From Cristatella mucedo (lineage: Eukaryota > Bryozoa > Phylactolaemata > Cristatellidae): a DNA stretch of 64,000 nt. The notes under the pieces were generated by a model, which was not told the DNA's origin, did not search any database, and worked only from the letters and a program-made list of their open reading frames with translations. The stretch is taken from NCBI GenBank assembly GCA_009760855.2, contig WPIO01000040.1:2990001-3054000 (forward strand). Reading direction: 5' to 3'. The translations under genes were made by a program, and so were the position numbers. Positions 10,210 to 28,386 of this stretch are shown one piece after another (within the stretch, counting starts at the first letter, position 1; each line of letters opens with the position of its first letter).

Positions 10210-13200
10210 ATGAGCGACAGCAATAATAACAGCGGCCGCGACGCAGACCGAGCTCAGACCGACGAGATTCCAGGGCTGCTGACGACGCCACAGAGCCAAG
10301 GCAAGTGGCTTTGATCACTACTGGCGAGATGTACTACTTTGATCGCTACTGGCGAGACTCCCATCCTCTTTCCCCGCCCCCTCGCCGCCCCCCCCCCCCG
10401 AGGCAGGCTCGCTTGCCCTAGCTGGTGAGTGCTAGCACCTGCTAGAACCAGCTACAACTCGCTGTAGAGGCACAGCGTGCCCAGCTTTGCAGCCCTGGGA
10501 GTTATGCATCTGCGAACAGCCACCGCCTTCACTGTTCTTTAGTTTAGGCTGGGTTCTCATCATTCTCATCCTCATCCGGTTTCTCATCATCCGGGTTCTC
10601 CCATGCATCTGCGCTCTCGCGTACACGCCTCGAGCTTACTGAGTGGAGTTTTCTTCTCCTGCAGCTCAGATAGCTCACAGGGCGCCCGTGCACGACGCTC
10701 TGCACTCACTGCCCGCGTGTCGCGTCTGACCTAGTGGAGGTCGCGCTCGGGACTGGGATCGTCTTACGCGTCGCATACGCTATGACGACCGGTAGAAACT
10801 ATTTGTTTTAAATTATTTAAATTCAATTATTTGTTCGCCTGCTATCAGCTTCTGGTCGGCGAAACTACGTCCGAAACTCGGCTATTGTGTCGCCGTTTTA
10901 CGAAACTACTCTCCAGCTGTTAGCGACACCCGTGACTTTCCGAGACCGTGTAGCGAGCTCACGGTACTTTGAGAATAGGCTCTGGGAGTCAAATAATGTA
11001 GCCGCTAAAGCTGGTCTAAAGTCGCACGTCCGTCCGCGCTGTATCGAGCGACGAGTGAGCAGTCATGCACACTGACGAGCCACCATGAACCTAATACTAG
11101 CAGCGGTCGCACGGGTGTCACCTGTGAGCGATAATATTTACCTGACCTGGATGAGCCATCATGTAGCCAGCCGCCCACCTGCGAGCTATTGCTGATTGCT
11201 GTTGTACTTATCGTCGTCGCGATGGAGGCGGCGGCCATAGCGTTCTTTCATCTCTCCCAAGTAAAAGGCGGTCGGTCTCGAGCGAAAGTGAGAGAGCCAT
11301 TTCGGACAGCTAATTTCAAGCTAAGTGTCGGAGTTTTTTGAAGGAACACTCCGACGACCCCGTTTGGTTGGTAATTAGTGTTTTTGTCGCAGCCTCTGTC
11401 GCCCTCGAATGTACGAGTTTTTTTTGGCCGGTTTGTTCGGGGAAAGTCTTCACTGACCGCCAGAGTGTGCTTACGCTCTCACACTGTCTGGCCCTCTCAA
11501 GATCTGATCAGTGCGTTACTCGGCACATTCATCGGGGGGCCCGAACTAAGTTCGTAACGGTGGGAGAAAAGCCGATATGAAGTCGGGGGACGGGGCAAGC
11601 CTTTAAACACTCCTCGCGGCTTCGTGATCAGGAGTCTCTTAGGCAGCTTTGAGCCAGTATGTAAGCTCGATTTGTAGCAGCAGTATAGTCCGCATTAGGG
11701 TTTCTCGCGACACTCAACCTCCCTCAAACTCCTCTGCTGGGTTTTCAAGAATCTCTGTAGAGACCTACTCGTGCTGCGCTTTGCTGTGCAGCATGTGTCA
11801 TTGAAATAGACGCCGGCCGGCATCAGCCTCGGTTGGCAGTACTGCGAGGCGCTGCCTGCTATCCCCGACCTTCGTACTCATCGTCGACTAGGCAACGTAG
11901 CCGAGAGTGATTCGAAGAGGTTTAAGCTAGTTTACTTCGACATCAAGGGACGCGCCGAGAATGCAAGAATGATCTTTGTACTGGCCGGCCAACCGTTCGA
12001 GGACGTCAGACTCAGCCAGGAGCAATGGCTGGCCTTCAAGAGCGGTACGCGCTGGCGCCTCGCGCTCTGCAGCGCTGGGAAGAGTGCAGCGGCTTGATCA
12101 GAGCGCATTGCGGGCTATGCGTCGCGTGAGCTAAGTTCCGAACTCGTTGTAGCCACGCCGTTTGGACAGCTGCCCGTGCTGGAGGTCGATGGAGGCCTGA
12201 CCGTACTGTGCCAATCGCGGGCAATCGAAAGATATCTGGCCCGTGAGCTAGGTCAGCCAGCGCAGTCAGCTGCGCCCGGGAAAAAACTCGGTCGAATGAG
12301 CTCGTGCGCTTGCTTAATTGCCGATGCACAGATCCGAGCCCTGTGGCCGCGGCGGGGAGGAGGCGGTGAACTCGGCAGCTCGATGTCGGCTAGACGCTCG
12401 GCGACGCCGCGTGCCGGGACTTGTGGGAATCGCCGCGTGTGCTAAGGCGTCGGTCAGAGTGCCCCCTCGAGTTTATCTCGCTATCGAATTTTCTGCAAAG
12501 TAGCAGGTTAGCCGCTATTCCCTGGAGGCGAAAACTATTTTTTCTGGCTAGAAGCCGCCTGAATAATAATAATAATAATAATAGTAATGCACTTGATGAA
12601 GCGCCCTCAGAGAACCCAATCTCTTTCTAGGCGCTTGAATAGGGTGCGAGGGGTCAGCCGAGGGGGTCAGCCGAGGGGTCAGCCAAGGGATCAGTCGAGG
12701 GGTCAGCAGAGGGATCAGTCGAGGGGTCAGCCGAGCGACGGCGTCCGGAGGGTTCCGCCATGAAGGGCTTCGACGGCAGGATCGGATCGCTCCTGTTGTA
12801 GGAGACTCTGTCGAAGCACTTGTAAGACAAGCGAATAGAGAAATGCAGGGAAAATAAAGCAAAGATCCGCAATAAATCCGCAGGAAAAATAAATCTAGTG
12901 CCAACGGCGAGTAGAGCGTACAGTTCTCGTTGAGTATACAAATGCGTAAATGTGGCTGAAACCGGCGGCGGCATTTACAAAGTGCGCTTCCAGATGAAGT
13001 GTACGCTCCGCTCTGCAAGAACCTTACTCGGCCTTCGTGTCTGTAAGTTTGGCGTCTGCACTCAGTTGCATCATCTCATGACGTGGACACCAACTTTTTC
13101 GCAGGCACGAAGGCGCAATCGACGCCACTCCGATTCGGGCTGACATCTGGTTGAGACGCGTCATTCGGACGTCAAATGAAGGATGATGGCGGCCACCAGC

Positions 13201-16048
13201 ACGATTACGGGCGTACCCTGATCGGCTTTTCTAAATTTTCATCACAACTACTAACATTCTTATCTATATCTTTCTCTAGCTCGACACAACCATGTTAAGA
13301 CTAAGAGAATATTACGCTGACGAGCTCAATCAAGGCCTAAGCATCTTCGAGCGAGCGTACTGCAGCTTCCCACAGATTTCCTCTCAGACGACGGCAGAAT
13401 AGTGAGAAGTGGAGCCGAGTTTGGAAGAAGTAACTTATGTTACACTATACACTTATAGATATAACTATATTATATCGTTATGTAAAGTATGTTCGGGAGA
13501 AGTAAGTTGTAAAGACGTAGCAGCGTACGAAGAGCTGTTGCTGGCTGCAGGGCGTGTCGGTCGAGCCAGAAGTACGAAGCGAATTCCCCTTCGAGCCCTG
13601 GAGCTGCAGAGCAAATATCTATCAATAATAGTTTTTGAAATGGAAGAATTGACGCTAATTTATTGTCCTTGAAGGACCCGAGGGCATGGCATGGCTTATT
13701 AAGCTGCTTCCATCCCCTAAACTGACGAGGTTTAAAAAGAATCTACCGGCACGTTACATGTTCCTCGCATTGTTTGCTGGGCCCTCGAGGATTGTCCTTT
13801 ATAGGCTTGTGCTGTGCTGACAATTCTTCACGCTATCACTAAATCAATTACCTGGTGCTTCCTGTCCAGCATACTTTAAAAGCGCCCAGAAAGATAGTGA
13901 GTTCTCGTAGGCTAACTTACTTATGTTTTAAAATAATTTATATCGTTATTATTAACTGGTGGAGGCATTAGTTCAGCCAAGTATGGATAAGTTAAGCAAC
14001 GGCAGGCCTTGCACCGTATTTTTACGATTATAAGTCGTACCCAAGTATAAGTCACGCCCTAAATTTATGGACACAATAATTTTCTGAAAAGTTTTCATTG
14101 AAAATTGTATTTCTGGATATTTAGCTCATTTTGTATTAATAAAAGTGTTTTAATCATCGCAGTTAGCAAGAAATTCGTCAAAAGTATCACTGCTAACCCT
14201 TTCATAGTCCTCTGTAGTATTGTCAATATCTGAATGGTCACTTTCCTCATTGATTGCATCATCTTCAGTTCCATCCAACAGTTTGAAATTCACAATTTTA
14301 GGCTTTATGGTCAGCTAACCAGAGATTCGTATCGTGTTACAGACCATGCGTTGCTATTCCGGTAGATTCGAAATGATTTGCGATGCGTCCGATTTACCTA
14401 GAGTCAGCCCGTGGGTGGGTGGGTGGGTGGGGGGGAACTGGTTCCAACTTTGGACGTAATACGGCGAAGACTTGGAAACAAGCATAAGTCGGCATCGGAC
14501 GTTGACCCCGCGACCTCCTATGACGAGCGACAAAGTCCTATCAAGTTAACCATTTAGACAGGCTACTCGCGCACGACGCAGCCGTTACAAATTTTAAATG
14601 GCGCCTACATTCAGGATCTCCGTGCAGGCATCGGTAGTGCCTTGAGAATCGGGTGGGCATTGCAGCGAACTACACGATTCGTCGATTACTTTCCGCAGCC
14701 TCCGATTGGCTTCGCGATGGTCCTTGGCGGCGTTAGCGATGTCGGCCGTAGAGCGTCGTCCTCTCGTCGTCGTCGTCTGGCGCTCGCGGCGCCACGCTTG
14801 AGCTGACACGCTTCTCCGTAGGTTTTTTCGGCGAGACGAGCGTGGAGTCGGCCAAGATAGACATGATCTTGGAGTGCATAAATGATGCAATGGACGGCAT
14901 CTGCAAGGTCATGCAAGAGCAAGACGGCGATAAGAAGGTCAGCGAGGCAGCGCGACCTCCGCTTTCGCGCGGCGCAACGAATTCTGGGTGTGGAGCTCAT
15001 CTCGTTATATAATCGTCTCTGCTGATTCGTCCTGATAGGCGGAAATTCTGGACGACTACGCGAAGAACGGCAAGTCTAATGGACTAATGAACTTCAAGAG
15101 CTTCCTGCTAAACCATCTGAAAGGACCGTGGTTCATGGGCGGCAAGGTACGCACTGGAGGGACGGAAACTCTGTCGAACTCTCTCGCATCAGTTCATCAG
15201 CTGCTGCTGCTTAGAATTTACTAGCGACGTGTACGCAGCCTCGGGAGCAGCTGCTTGCTTATATGAAAGCCGCGTCCGCCCAGCCCTGCCAATCTCCTTT
15301 AGCTGATACACCAAAGCATTACCTGCTCGACGGTTGCCTGGCAACCAGCGTTCGCCCAAGTATGGTGGTTTCTATTCTTGTCGGGGGTGCTGCTCGTGAA
15401 ATCGCGCTGCCACTTACGAGCACTTGCGTTCGACGTCACTTGTCTCCAGTTCATATGGAAAAGGCTAGATCTGACTAATGCAAAGATGGCAATTGCTTCG
15501 CAGCCTTTCAGGAGTCACTCAATCAATTGAGTCAGTTAGGAGGGCCATATTTTTATTTATTCATATGTTATGTATTGTATATTTTTATTTCTGTATTTCT
15601 TACTGTCCTCATTGAGCATAATTGGTGCCGGAAATTACGTAAATCAATAGGTACATACTGTTACTGCTAGAAACGTCCTTTAGCCAACAGTTTAACCACG
15701 CTTCTTGGAAATGGTGTTTAAATGGAAATAAATAAATGGTATAGCTCCCGGACCTGTTTCCCGGATGCAGCTGATAGTGCACGCTCTGAGCTCATGGAAA
15801 CATGGACGCAAAGTCGTCGTTTGTATGCTTTATTAATTCTCACATTTATATTATATTAACAAGATTTATGATCTCTTTTTCAGATTTCTTTGGCAGACGT
15901 GTGCGTTTACAATGCTTTCCATTACATCCTGACCTTTATACCGGATGGCCTGGATGAGTGTGAGGTGCTTCGGGAATGGATGGCACGTTTCGAAGAGCAT
16001 CCGCCGATAGCAGACTGGCTCAAGCGTCGTCCAGCGGGCAAATACTAG
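10210..16048 (+). CDS. Sigma-class glutathione S-transferase / prostaglandin-D-synthase-like, 6 coding exons
   Basis: Exons: 10210-10300, 11892-12044, 12153-12251, 14822-14937, 15039-15146, 15884-16048. They total 732 nt, 243 aa, all phases compatible. Exons 2-3 give the thioredoxin-like N-domain: 'FKLVYFDIKGRAE' with the expected catalytic Tyr at about residue 45, 'GQLPVLEVDG' with the cis-Pro, and the glutathione-binding 'QSRAIERYLAR' (about 102-112). Exons 4-6 give the helical C-domain, ending 'WLKRRPAGKY'. Family members conjugate glutathione to electrophiles or isomerise prostaglandin H2 in the cytosol; substrate cannot be told here. Odd points: a 40-residue N-terminal extension rich in Ser/Asn/Asp before the fold, and intron 1 uses a GC donor (CAAG|GCAAGT). 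Exon 1 is the least certain part. The other exons are secure. Introns carry LINE-B tails and one copy of a 155-bp duplication. A sigma GST normally has about 200-205 residues, which fits residues 41-243. Confidence 0.9.
12565..12640 (-). mobile_element. LINE-B 3' tail fragment
   Basis: On the minus strand: TAGAAAGAGATTGGGTTCTCTGAGGGCGC followed by ATCAAGTGCATTACTATT(ATT)n. Lies in GST intron 3. An imperfect GGGGTCAGCCGA repeat follows at 12648-12735. Confidence 0.8.
12648..12735. repeat. Short imperfect tandem repeat (GGGGTCAGCCGA-like)
   Basis: About seven imperfect copies of a roughly 12-base unit such as 'GAGGGGTCAGCC' and 'AGGGATCAGTCG'. Confidence 0.8.
13640..13935 (+). mobile_element. 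Degenerate LINE-B 3' end
   Basis: Resembles the end of the LINE-B ORF and UTR (ACGAGGTTTAAAAAGAATCT..., then AAAGCGCCCAGAAAGATAGT GAGTTCTC). In GST intron 3. Strongly diverged. Confidence 0.6.
15465..15619 (+). repeat. 155-bp duplicated segment, copy 1 (GST intron 5)
   Basis: Identical to 16824-16978 except for two adjacent bases and without any indel (constant offset 1359). Contains ACTCAATCAATTGAGT and an AT-rich second half. Confidence 0.95.
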
Positions 16049-16324
16049 GCAGGCAACGATGTAGCACTCCCTTACCTAGCTGGCATCTCCGGCCCGCTAC
16101 TGAAGCGAGAGCCAGTGCGTGGCTCGGTATGTTACGCCTGATGGTACTGTGATAAGCCGTCATTTCTCGAGTGAGCTATATATGCGGAGTGATGGAACTG
16201 TCTCCTGTCACTCGGTGCTGTCGCTTGGTGCTTGATGTACTGGCTACTCGAACAAGCGCGCGCTCCGTCTGTCAGTGTGAGCGCTCGTCCTTGTCTCTAC
16301 GGCTCGTAATATTCACGAAAATCC

Positions 16325-16330
16325 ATTAAA
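16325..16330 (+). terminator. Candidate GST polyadenylation signal ATTAAA
   Basis: ATTAAA 277 bases after the stop. A common variant signal, but a single hexamer is weak evidence. Confidence 0.35.
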
Positions 16331-16494
16331 TCTGGATTGGCGCTACATCTATGAAAGCATGTTTTCTGGTGAACTATTGTGAAAGGCTAACTGCCTTTTC
16401 CCTATCTGCGCTCTGCCATGGGTACCCAAAAAATGGCGCAGACCTCGGTCGTCAACTCCTATTGCCGCAGTCCCCGATGTGGTTCGATAGCCCT

Positions 16495-16640
16495 GGGTAA
16501 GGTACTTGCTCTTCACAACCCGGATCGTGAGCTCGAGTCCTGCTTGCAGTGGGCGATCCTTTATTGCCCACTGCAAGCGGCGGTGGTGGCCGTTATGGCT
16601 CTTCTGCCTATATAACAAATGAGGCTGTTGAATCGGCCAA
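16495..16640 (+). mobile_element. SINE-A copy (tRNA-derived)
   Basis: GGGTAAGGTACTTGCTCTTC head, diverged B box 'GCTCGAGTCC', CACTGCAAGC body and GAGGCTGTTGAATC end. Confidence 0.82.
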
Positions 16641-16823
16641 CGTGTAGCGTTCTATAGTAGTTACCCAAAGAGACGGCAAGCTAATGAGCACCATGAAGCA
16701 ACTCAGCTGTACAAGAGATGTGGGCTAGAGAGGTATGTACAAGAGATATGGGCTAGGCTCTAGCAGGCAAATACTGCAAACAAGTCTCTCGCTATTCTAT
16801 TGTCGCTCAGGCTCTAAAAAAGT

Positions 16824-16978
16824 CTAGATCTGACTAATGCAAAGATGTTAATTGCTTCGCAGCCTTTCAGGAGTCACTCAATCAATTGAGTCAGTTAGGA
16901 GGGCCATATTTTTATTTATTCATATGTTATGTATTGTATATTTTTATTTCTGTATTTCTTACTGTCCTCATTGAGCAT
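16824..16978 (+). repeat. 155-bp duplicated segment, copy 2 (downstream of GST)
   Basis: Second copy of the segment at 15465-15619, located about 780 bases after the GST stop codon. Confidence 0.95.
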
Positions 16979-17284
16979 TAAAGCGGCTTTTTTCGCGTAA
17001 CTACTGTCACGGCGGATGCCTTGGCTCGACGAACACGTGGCTGGCCACGTGACTGGCAAAGCCACAATTCTTACAAAGTCGTGCAATCATTGCTTCCTTG
17101 CATTTTCACAACCCTAGGTCGTGGGCGTGTGTCGTGCGGTAGGCATTCCTGTATTTTCTGCTCCAAGTGGGTTGAACTCCACCAGGGCTCTTTTGTCTCT
17201 AAATAAATGAGGTGGTCAAATAAACTGTTCTTTACTTTATTTTTTACAGTTTTAAGAAACTGATAATAATCAAAATATAATAAT

Positions 17285-18655
17285 AATTCACTTGCATAGC
17301 ACCCTCAGAGAACTTAGTCTCTTTCTATACACTTTACAGATGCTGTAACAGCAGCATGATCAAACGATTGATCAGTGGTAGCATGAACAATGTCAACAAG
17401 CGTAATATGGTTAGAGGTGACATGGGCAATGTCAGCATGTAAAGTATGATTAGTGGCAGCATGCACAGTGTCAGCACGCATACGCACATAAAGGGCGAAG
17501 CATAGGGACCCACTCAATGCTTTGATAAATATATTGGTTTTTATATTCTTTTTAAATGTGGACAAGTCGGGAGGTGTCGTGGCGAAGGTCGGAAGTGAGT
17601 TCCGGGCTGTGGAAGCATACGAACTAAATGCACGGTCTCCAAAGAAGTTGAGATTTGTACGAGGTACGGGTAAGCAGTTAGGTAAGGCGGTTGCTCTCAC
17701 GACCTTGGTCCCATAGTCGTGGGTTCGATTCCTGCGGTGGGTGATCCTTTATCGCCACTGCAAGTGGTGGTGATAGCCGTAAAGGCTCTTCTGTCGCTAT
17801 ACAAAAAGAGGCTGTCTAATCAGCTAAATTTAATTTAAACAGTTAAGATTCCGAAAAGTGGGTGGTACGATGCATGGCCTCGTGGGGAGTAGATCTTTTA
17901 GGTAGGCTGGTGCTAGAGACTGAATGGAACTTGAAGTAAGTGACAGAACCTCTATGTCGATTCGCTGCTTGATTGGGAGCCAGTGCAGGTCGACGAGGAG
18001 TGGCGTGGTAACGGCGACGCTCACGACAGACAAGCCTGGCTACCGAGTTTTGCACCAGCTGTAAGCTCGCGATTGCACGAGCCGGTAGACGAGCAAGCAG
18101 TGAATTATGGAACTCGAGATGAAATGTCGCCAATGCGTGAACCAGTTTAGATGTGTCATAGCCATTTAAGTAAGCCTGATTTTTTGGCAAAGAAATGCAG
18201 CTGGAAGAAGGCAGACTGGACTGTGGAGCTGACGAACTGATCATCTGGTGAAAGGAAAACTTTGGAACGACAGGACGAAGGTCCTAGATTTGGCGTGCGG
18301 ATGAAAAAAGAGAAGTTCTGAGTCGATTTTGAGTCGTGTGAGCTTTTCCATTTCACCTGAGTCGCACTCAGTTTGCCCATAACTTGTTAGCTGGTTTTAT
18401 TGTCATTCAATTTGAGGAATGTTGCTGCAGTCCATGTGTGAATGTCAGCAATAAATGCAGCAAGGGAGTTGACAGAATTCGACCTGCTGTTAGAGGGCTG
18501 GGAGGGATCAAGGCGTAGGTACAGTGGTACACCTGAGTGTCATCTGAGTAAAAGTGAAACCATAGATTGCACTTGGTTACCACGTCGACAAGAGGGAGAT
18601 GATAAAATGTTAAAAGAGAAGCTGGCCATACGCAGAGCCGAGAGGCGCGCACTCC
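17285..18655 (-). mobile_element. LINE-B copy, degenerate, carrying a nested SINE
   Basis: Read on the minus strand from about 18650: 'FHFYSDDTQVYHC' (the catalytic YADD now YSDD), then 'NSVARLVCRERR' and 'LHWLPIKQRIDIEVLSL'. After the nested SINE come '[12 protein letters not shown]' and 'NSLPTF', then the 3' UTR with the hairpin and TTATTAT tail at 17285. Several frame changes and stops. Interrupted at 17681-17839 by SINE-A, which is therefore younger. Confidence 0.88.
17681..17839 (+). mobile_element. SINE-A inserted in LINE-B, with target-site duplication
   Basis: Intact SINE-A ('GGTAAGGCGGTTGCTCTCAC' to AATCAGCTAAATTTAATTTAA) bounded by CAGTTA at 17675-17680 and CAGTTA at 17840-17845. 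The reverse transcriptase reading of the host LINE resumes on both sides. Confidence 0.92.
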
Positions 18656-18659
18656 GTAA

Positions 18660-19577
18660 TTCCAAGTGGCTCTTCGGATGGCGTGAACGTCCGTTCACAT
18701 CACATCAATACTCTGGAGCCTCCCACCGAGACAGGTTCTGAACAGGTGCAATACAGTGTCGGCGATGCCCTGGAAAATTGAGTCTCTCGAGAAGTTGTTG
18801 GTGATCAGTAGCATCAAGCGAAAAGATCAAGCAGGACAAGCATGTAGACTTTACCCGTCTAAATTTCTGAGGTCATCATAAACCCCAAGTGATGCTGACG
18901 GTGTGGAGTGATCTGCTCTAAAACCACACCGAAACTTACTTTCTAAGTTAGAAGTTTCAACATAAGAGTTCAGCTGCTATGCCACAACTCGTTCCGGTGC
19001 CTGCGATGGGGGTGGAAGGAGAAAGATTGGGCGGAAGTAATGAATGCCAAATCAGCTCGTCCATCACTGCCCGACGAAATGTTTAGCTTTCCCGACTGGC
19101 AAATTGAAAACCGTCAGGCTTGCCCGTTTAATGACATCCCTAAGTACACTCCAAGGACGCAGCAGCTGACAGCTACTCCCCAGGCTCCAGAGGAGGTGCT
19201 GCCGAAGCTGCCACGTCCCTACATTTGTACGGCGGCCTCAGAACTTTATCTCTTGCTTGTCACTGTACCATAGCATGGCCATAGGGCTAGTAGATAGTAG
19301 CACGAACAGCGTCAGTGCCTGCGAATAGCCTCTCTAACGCTGCCAACGCTACTGACAATCTTCAGCTATTCATCGAGCCTTAATAACCCGGCCCAACTGA
19401 AACCCAAATGTCCGAAGTGTGCGAATCCCTCGAAGGACCAAATCCTTGATCTGCCAGCGAAAATATCAGCCAAATGTCTTCCTTTTTAATGGGAGGAAGG
19501 AGGGGCAACAAATCGCACAGCGATTGGTCAAACTAGATGTTAGGCAAATCTAATTTGAAATTCTAATAAAAGATATA

Positions 19578-19580
<3 letters not shown>
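18660..19580. other. No gene seen
   Basis: No convincing exon or repeat recognised. The left part may be further LINE-B decay. Confidence 0.5.

Positions 19581-19581
<1 letters not shown>

Positions 19582-19670
<89 letters not shown>
19582..19670. repeat. (TA)n microsatellite
   Basis: About 44 uninterrupted TA units. Confidence 0.97.
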
Positions 19671-19675
<5 letters not shown>

Positions 19676-19789
19676 AATAAATCAATCTGATTTGATTCAA
19701 TCAATCTTACTCCGAAGACACGGCCGAGCGATGCCATGAGAGGATGCAGCAAACAGCCAATACGCTAGAACGATATATATAAATATGTG

Positions 19790-20077
19790 TAGTTCATTTG
19801 TATAGCACCATTAGAGGACTGAATTTCTATCCATGCGCTTCACATGTGCAACAGGGCTCGAGCCTACAGCCTCGATTATCAAACTTTTATGCTGACCCTG
19901 TGCATGACACCCCTAACCATATTATTCTTGTTTATTGAGCCTATGCTACCACTAACCATTCGATCGTGCTTCCTTTGCAGCAAATGTAAAGTGCCTAGAA
20001 AGATATTGAGTTCTCTGAGGGCACTATATCAAATGTACTATTATAATAATAATAATAATTATTATTATTATTATTAA
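19790..20077 (+). mobile_element. SINE-B fragment (minus) joined to LINE-B 3' end (plus)
   Basis: 19790-19880 is a minus-oriented SINE-B 3' half (CATTTGTATAGCACCATTAG... GGGCTCGAGCC). 19880-20077 is a plus-oriented LINE-B end: GCAGCAAATGTAAAGTGCCT, GAGTTCTCTGAGGGCAC and an (AAT/ATT)n tail. Confidence 0.75.
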
Positions 20078-21038
20078 GCAAGCAAACACCGGCATTGACA
20101 TAAACAAGAGTTTCCACGACCGAATGAATATTTGCAGAGGTCAAACTTATCCATCGGGCAACGGACAGTGGACTATAAGCTTCAGACCCTTGCTTTTGTG
20201 CAAGAGTGCATTCTCACTCACATCATCTTGGTCCGTCAAGGCTGCCTTATGCATATGCACCAGCTCTCCAGGCACGGCTCGGCTTTCACGAAGAGGGCCA
20301 AAGGCGGCAGCTCAGTCACGCAGAGTTTCCACCCATCTGTGCTTCGAAGCAAGAGAGCTCAACAATCAATCAGCTACCAGCCGATCGCAGGTCACGTGAG
20401 AAAGCATTCACCACGAGAAATAGTTCTGCAAGGTCCCCTGCAGCTCATCACAGATCGCTTTCCTTGGCAGCAACAAGAACATGCAGACTATTGATGCCGT
20501 TTAATGTCTCAAATTGAGACAAAAATCTTGGGGTCCGTTGTGGGAGGCAAAAAAGACCAGCGTTTGACAGCGCGTCTGACGGAGCGTCTGACGCTTGAAG
20601 CGAGCGTTTGACACGGGACTTAAAAGAGCTAGGCACCTACAAGTAGACTTCTGCTGCAGAGGCACGTGACACAGTCTCGTGACGGATGCAAAAAAGGAAG
20701 CCAAGCACCGGCACCCGGCAGCGGACGGCTGCTAGAACGGGCAGCACCGTCGGCCGCTGCTCCAGCCTTCCGGTGAAGCCGTGGAAACAGCAACAGGGCA
20801 GCAGCAGAGACGAACGTGGACAGACGGCCTGAATCCAGATTTCTGGCGGCGACGCTCGGCGAAACGGTGCCGCATCGCATCGCCGCAGCTGCTCGCTCGG
20901 CAGAAGCTGAAGTCCCAAAGTCGGCGATGGCAATCCGAAGCGGCGACGGCGCACGAGCAAGCAAGCGACGAGCGGCCGAGTCGGCGGGCGTCGGCACCCA
21001 TGGCGTCCATGGGGGGATGTAGCATCCCCCCCAGCATC
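20078..21038. other. Downstream flank of LRRC59; no gene seen
   Basis: GC-rich, ORFs on both strands are shadows. A minus-strand ATTAAA (20505-20500) about 535 bases after the LRRC59 stop is a possible polyadenylation signal. Confidence 0.45.
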
Positions 21039-27014
<5,976 letters not shown>

Positions 27015-28386
27015 CGTGGCTAGTTCGACCGGACGCGAGACGTGTTAAGGCTCAGCCGGCAAACTAAAGGGCGGAAACTGACCTTGGCCTTTGTGTACAC
27101 GTCGGCGCTCATAGATATGTCGGCGCTGAGCCGGAAACCGAGTGTGACCTTGCACGCCGGAAAGGTCGCGAAAAAACGGTACGGTAGCGCTGGCGAGGGT
27201 CCGAAGAACTAAATTGCACAGCAATTGAAATGTCCGAAATAAACGCGTTCACGATCTCACTCACTCTCGCTCTCACGCGTTCGCTTATCCTTCGGGGCGG
27301 CACGGGGAGGGGGTGTCTCGGTAGCATTCTCCGGATTGAAGCTACGTCCATCCCAGAGCGATACACGATGTTCAAGCAAATGAAGAAATTGGGAACATGG
27401 CGTACATACCGGCGCAGCCATCAATTGAAAAGTAAAAGTTCCATACTTACCACACAGTTGGCTGCTTTCTCTTGCTACTCGTGCTACTCAGTACTGCTTT
27501 CAGGACGCATTACTTCTCGTGCACACGAGCGATAGTTGGAGGTCCGCCCGCTACGCTTCAGTATTTCGGCTGTCACTTTCGCCAAGAAGTGGAATAACCA
27601 TGATTCCTTATCCAAACTTAGTCCAAATCTAAACCGAGAGCTTTGGTGCAGTCTATTCTCATCGCCATCGATTGCTGACGACTGATTGATTTGTTTCGCA
27701 GCAATTTGTACTGTCCATATCGCGTATTCAACTCCGATCGAGGTGAGGACTGAGAGACAAAGAGAACTGCAGATGGGGAATGGAGGAGAGGACAGAAGCA
27801 TCAGCAGCAGGACCGGCTCGGGCCAATTATCCCGAGCAGAAACTTTTTGGCCTGAGCCGGCGCCGAAAAGTCTCCTACACCTGTCGCAATAGGGAACGAG
27901 CCCACACAGGCGAAGCAGCTCGGCCGAGGCTCACGCTCACCCCAATCATCCGGAACTAGCTTCAAACGGGATCTATCGGCAGCTGTAATAATAATGATTA
28001 TTACACTATAATATAGTATCATAATTAATATTATCGGCAGTGGCGATAATTATTCATTCGTTTAGCACCGTCCTAGGAGGACGTAATCGTGGTCCAGGCG
28101 ATTCACACGTGCCTCCGCGCTCGAGGGCACGGACGGCGTCGTACAAGACGAGCATCTTGCGATGCCCGTGGTTATGAACTAGGAGCTTGACAGCTGAGCC
28201 TCGATTAAGAACTGCGAGCTTCGCCGACGAATGAGGACGCCTATGAAATGGCCGCGCTAAGCCGAAGCTAATGAGCAGAATTACTTGCGATTAAGTACAG
28301 CGGTGATTCTTGCGACGTACAACCTGGCTACTTCGTAGGGATTGCGCCTGACCGCAGTCAGTCGCTTGTTCTTCGAGCAACGGTCC
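27015..28386. other. LRRC59 5' flank; no other gene seen
   Basis: No exon recognised. An AT-rich inverted stretch (TAATAATAATGATTATTA...TAATTAATATTA) lies at 27980-28035, and a weak SINE-B-like fragment follows to about 28130. Confidence 0.5.
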
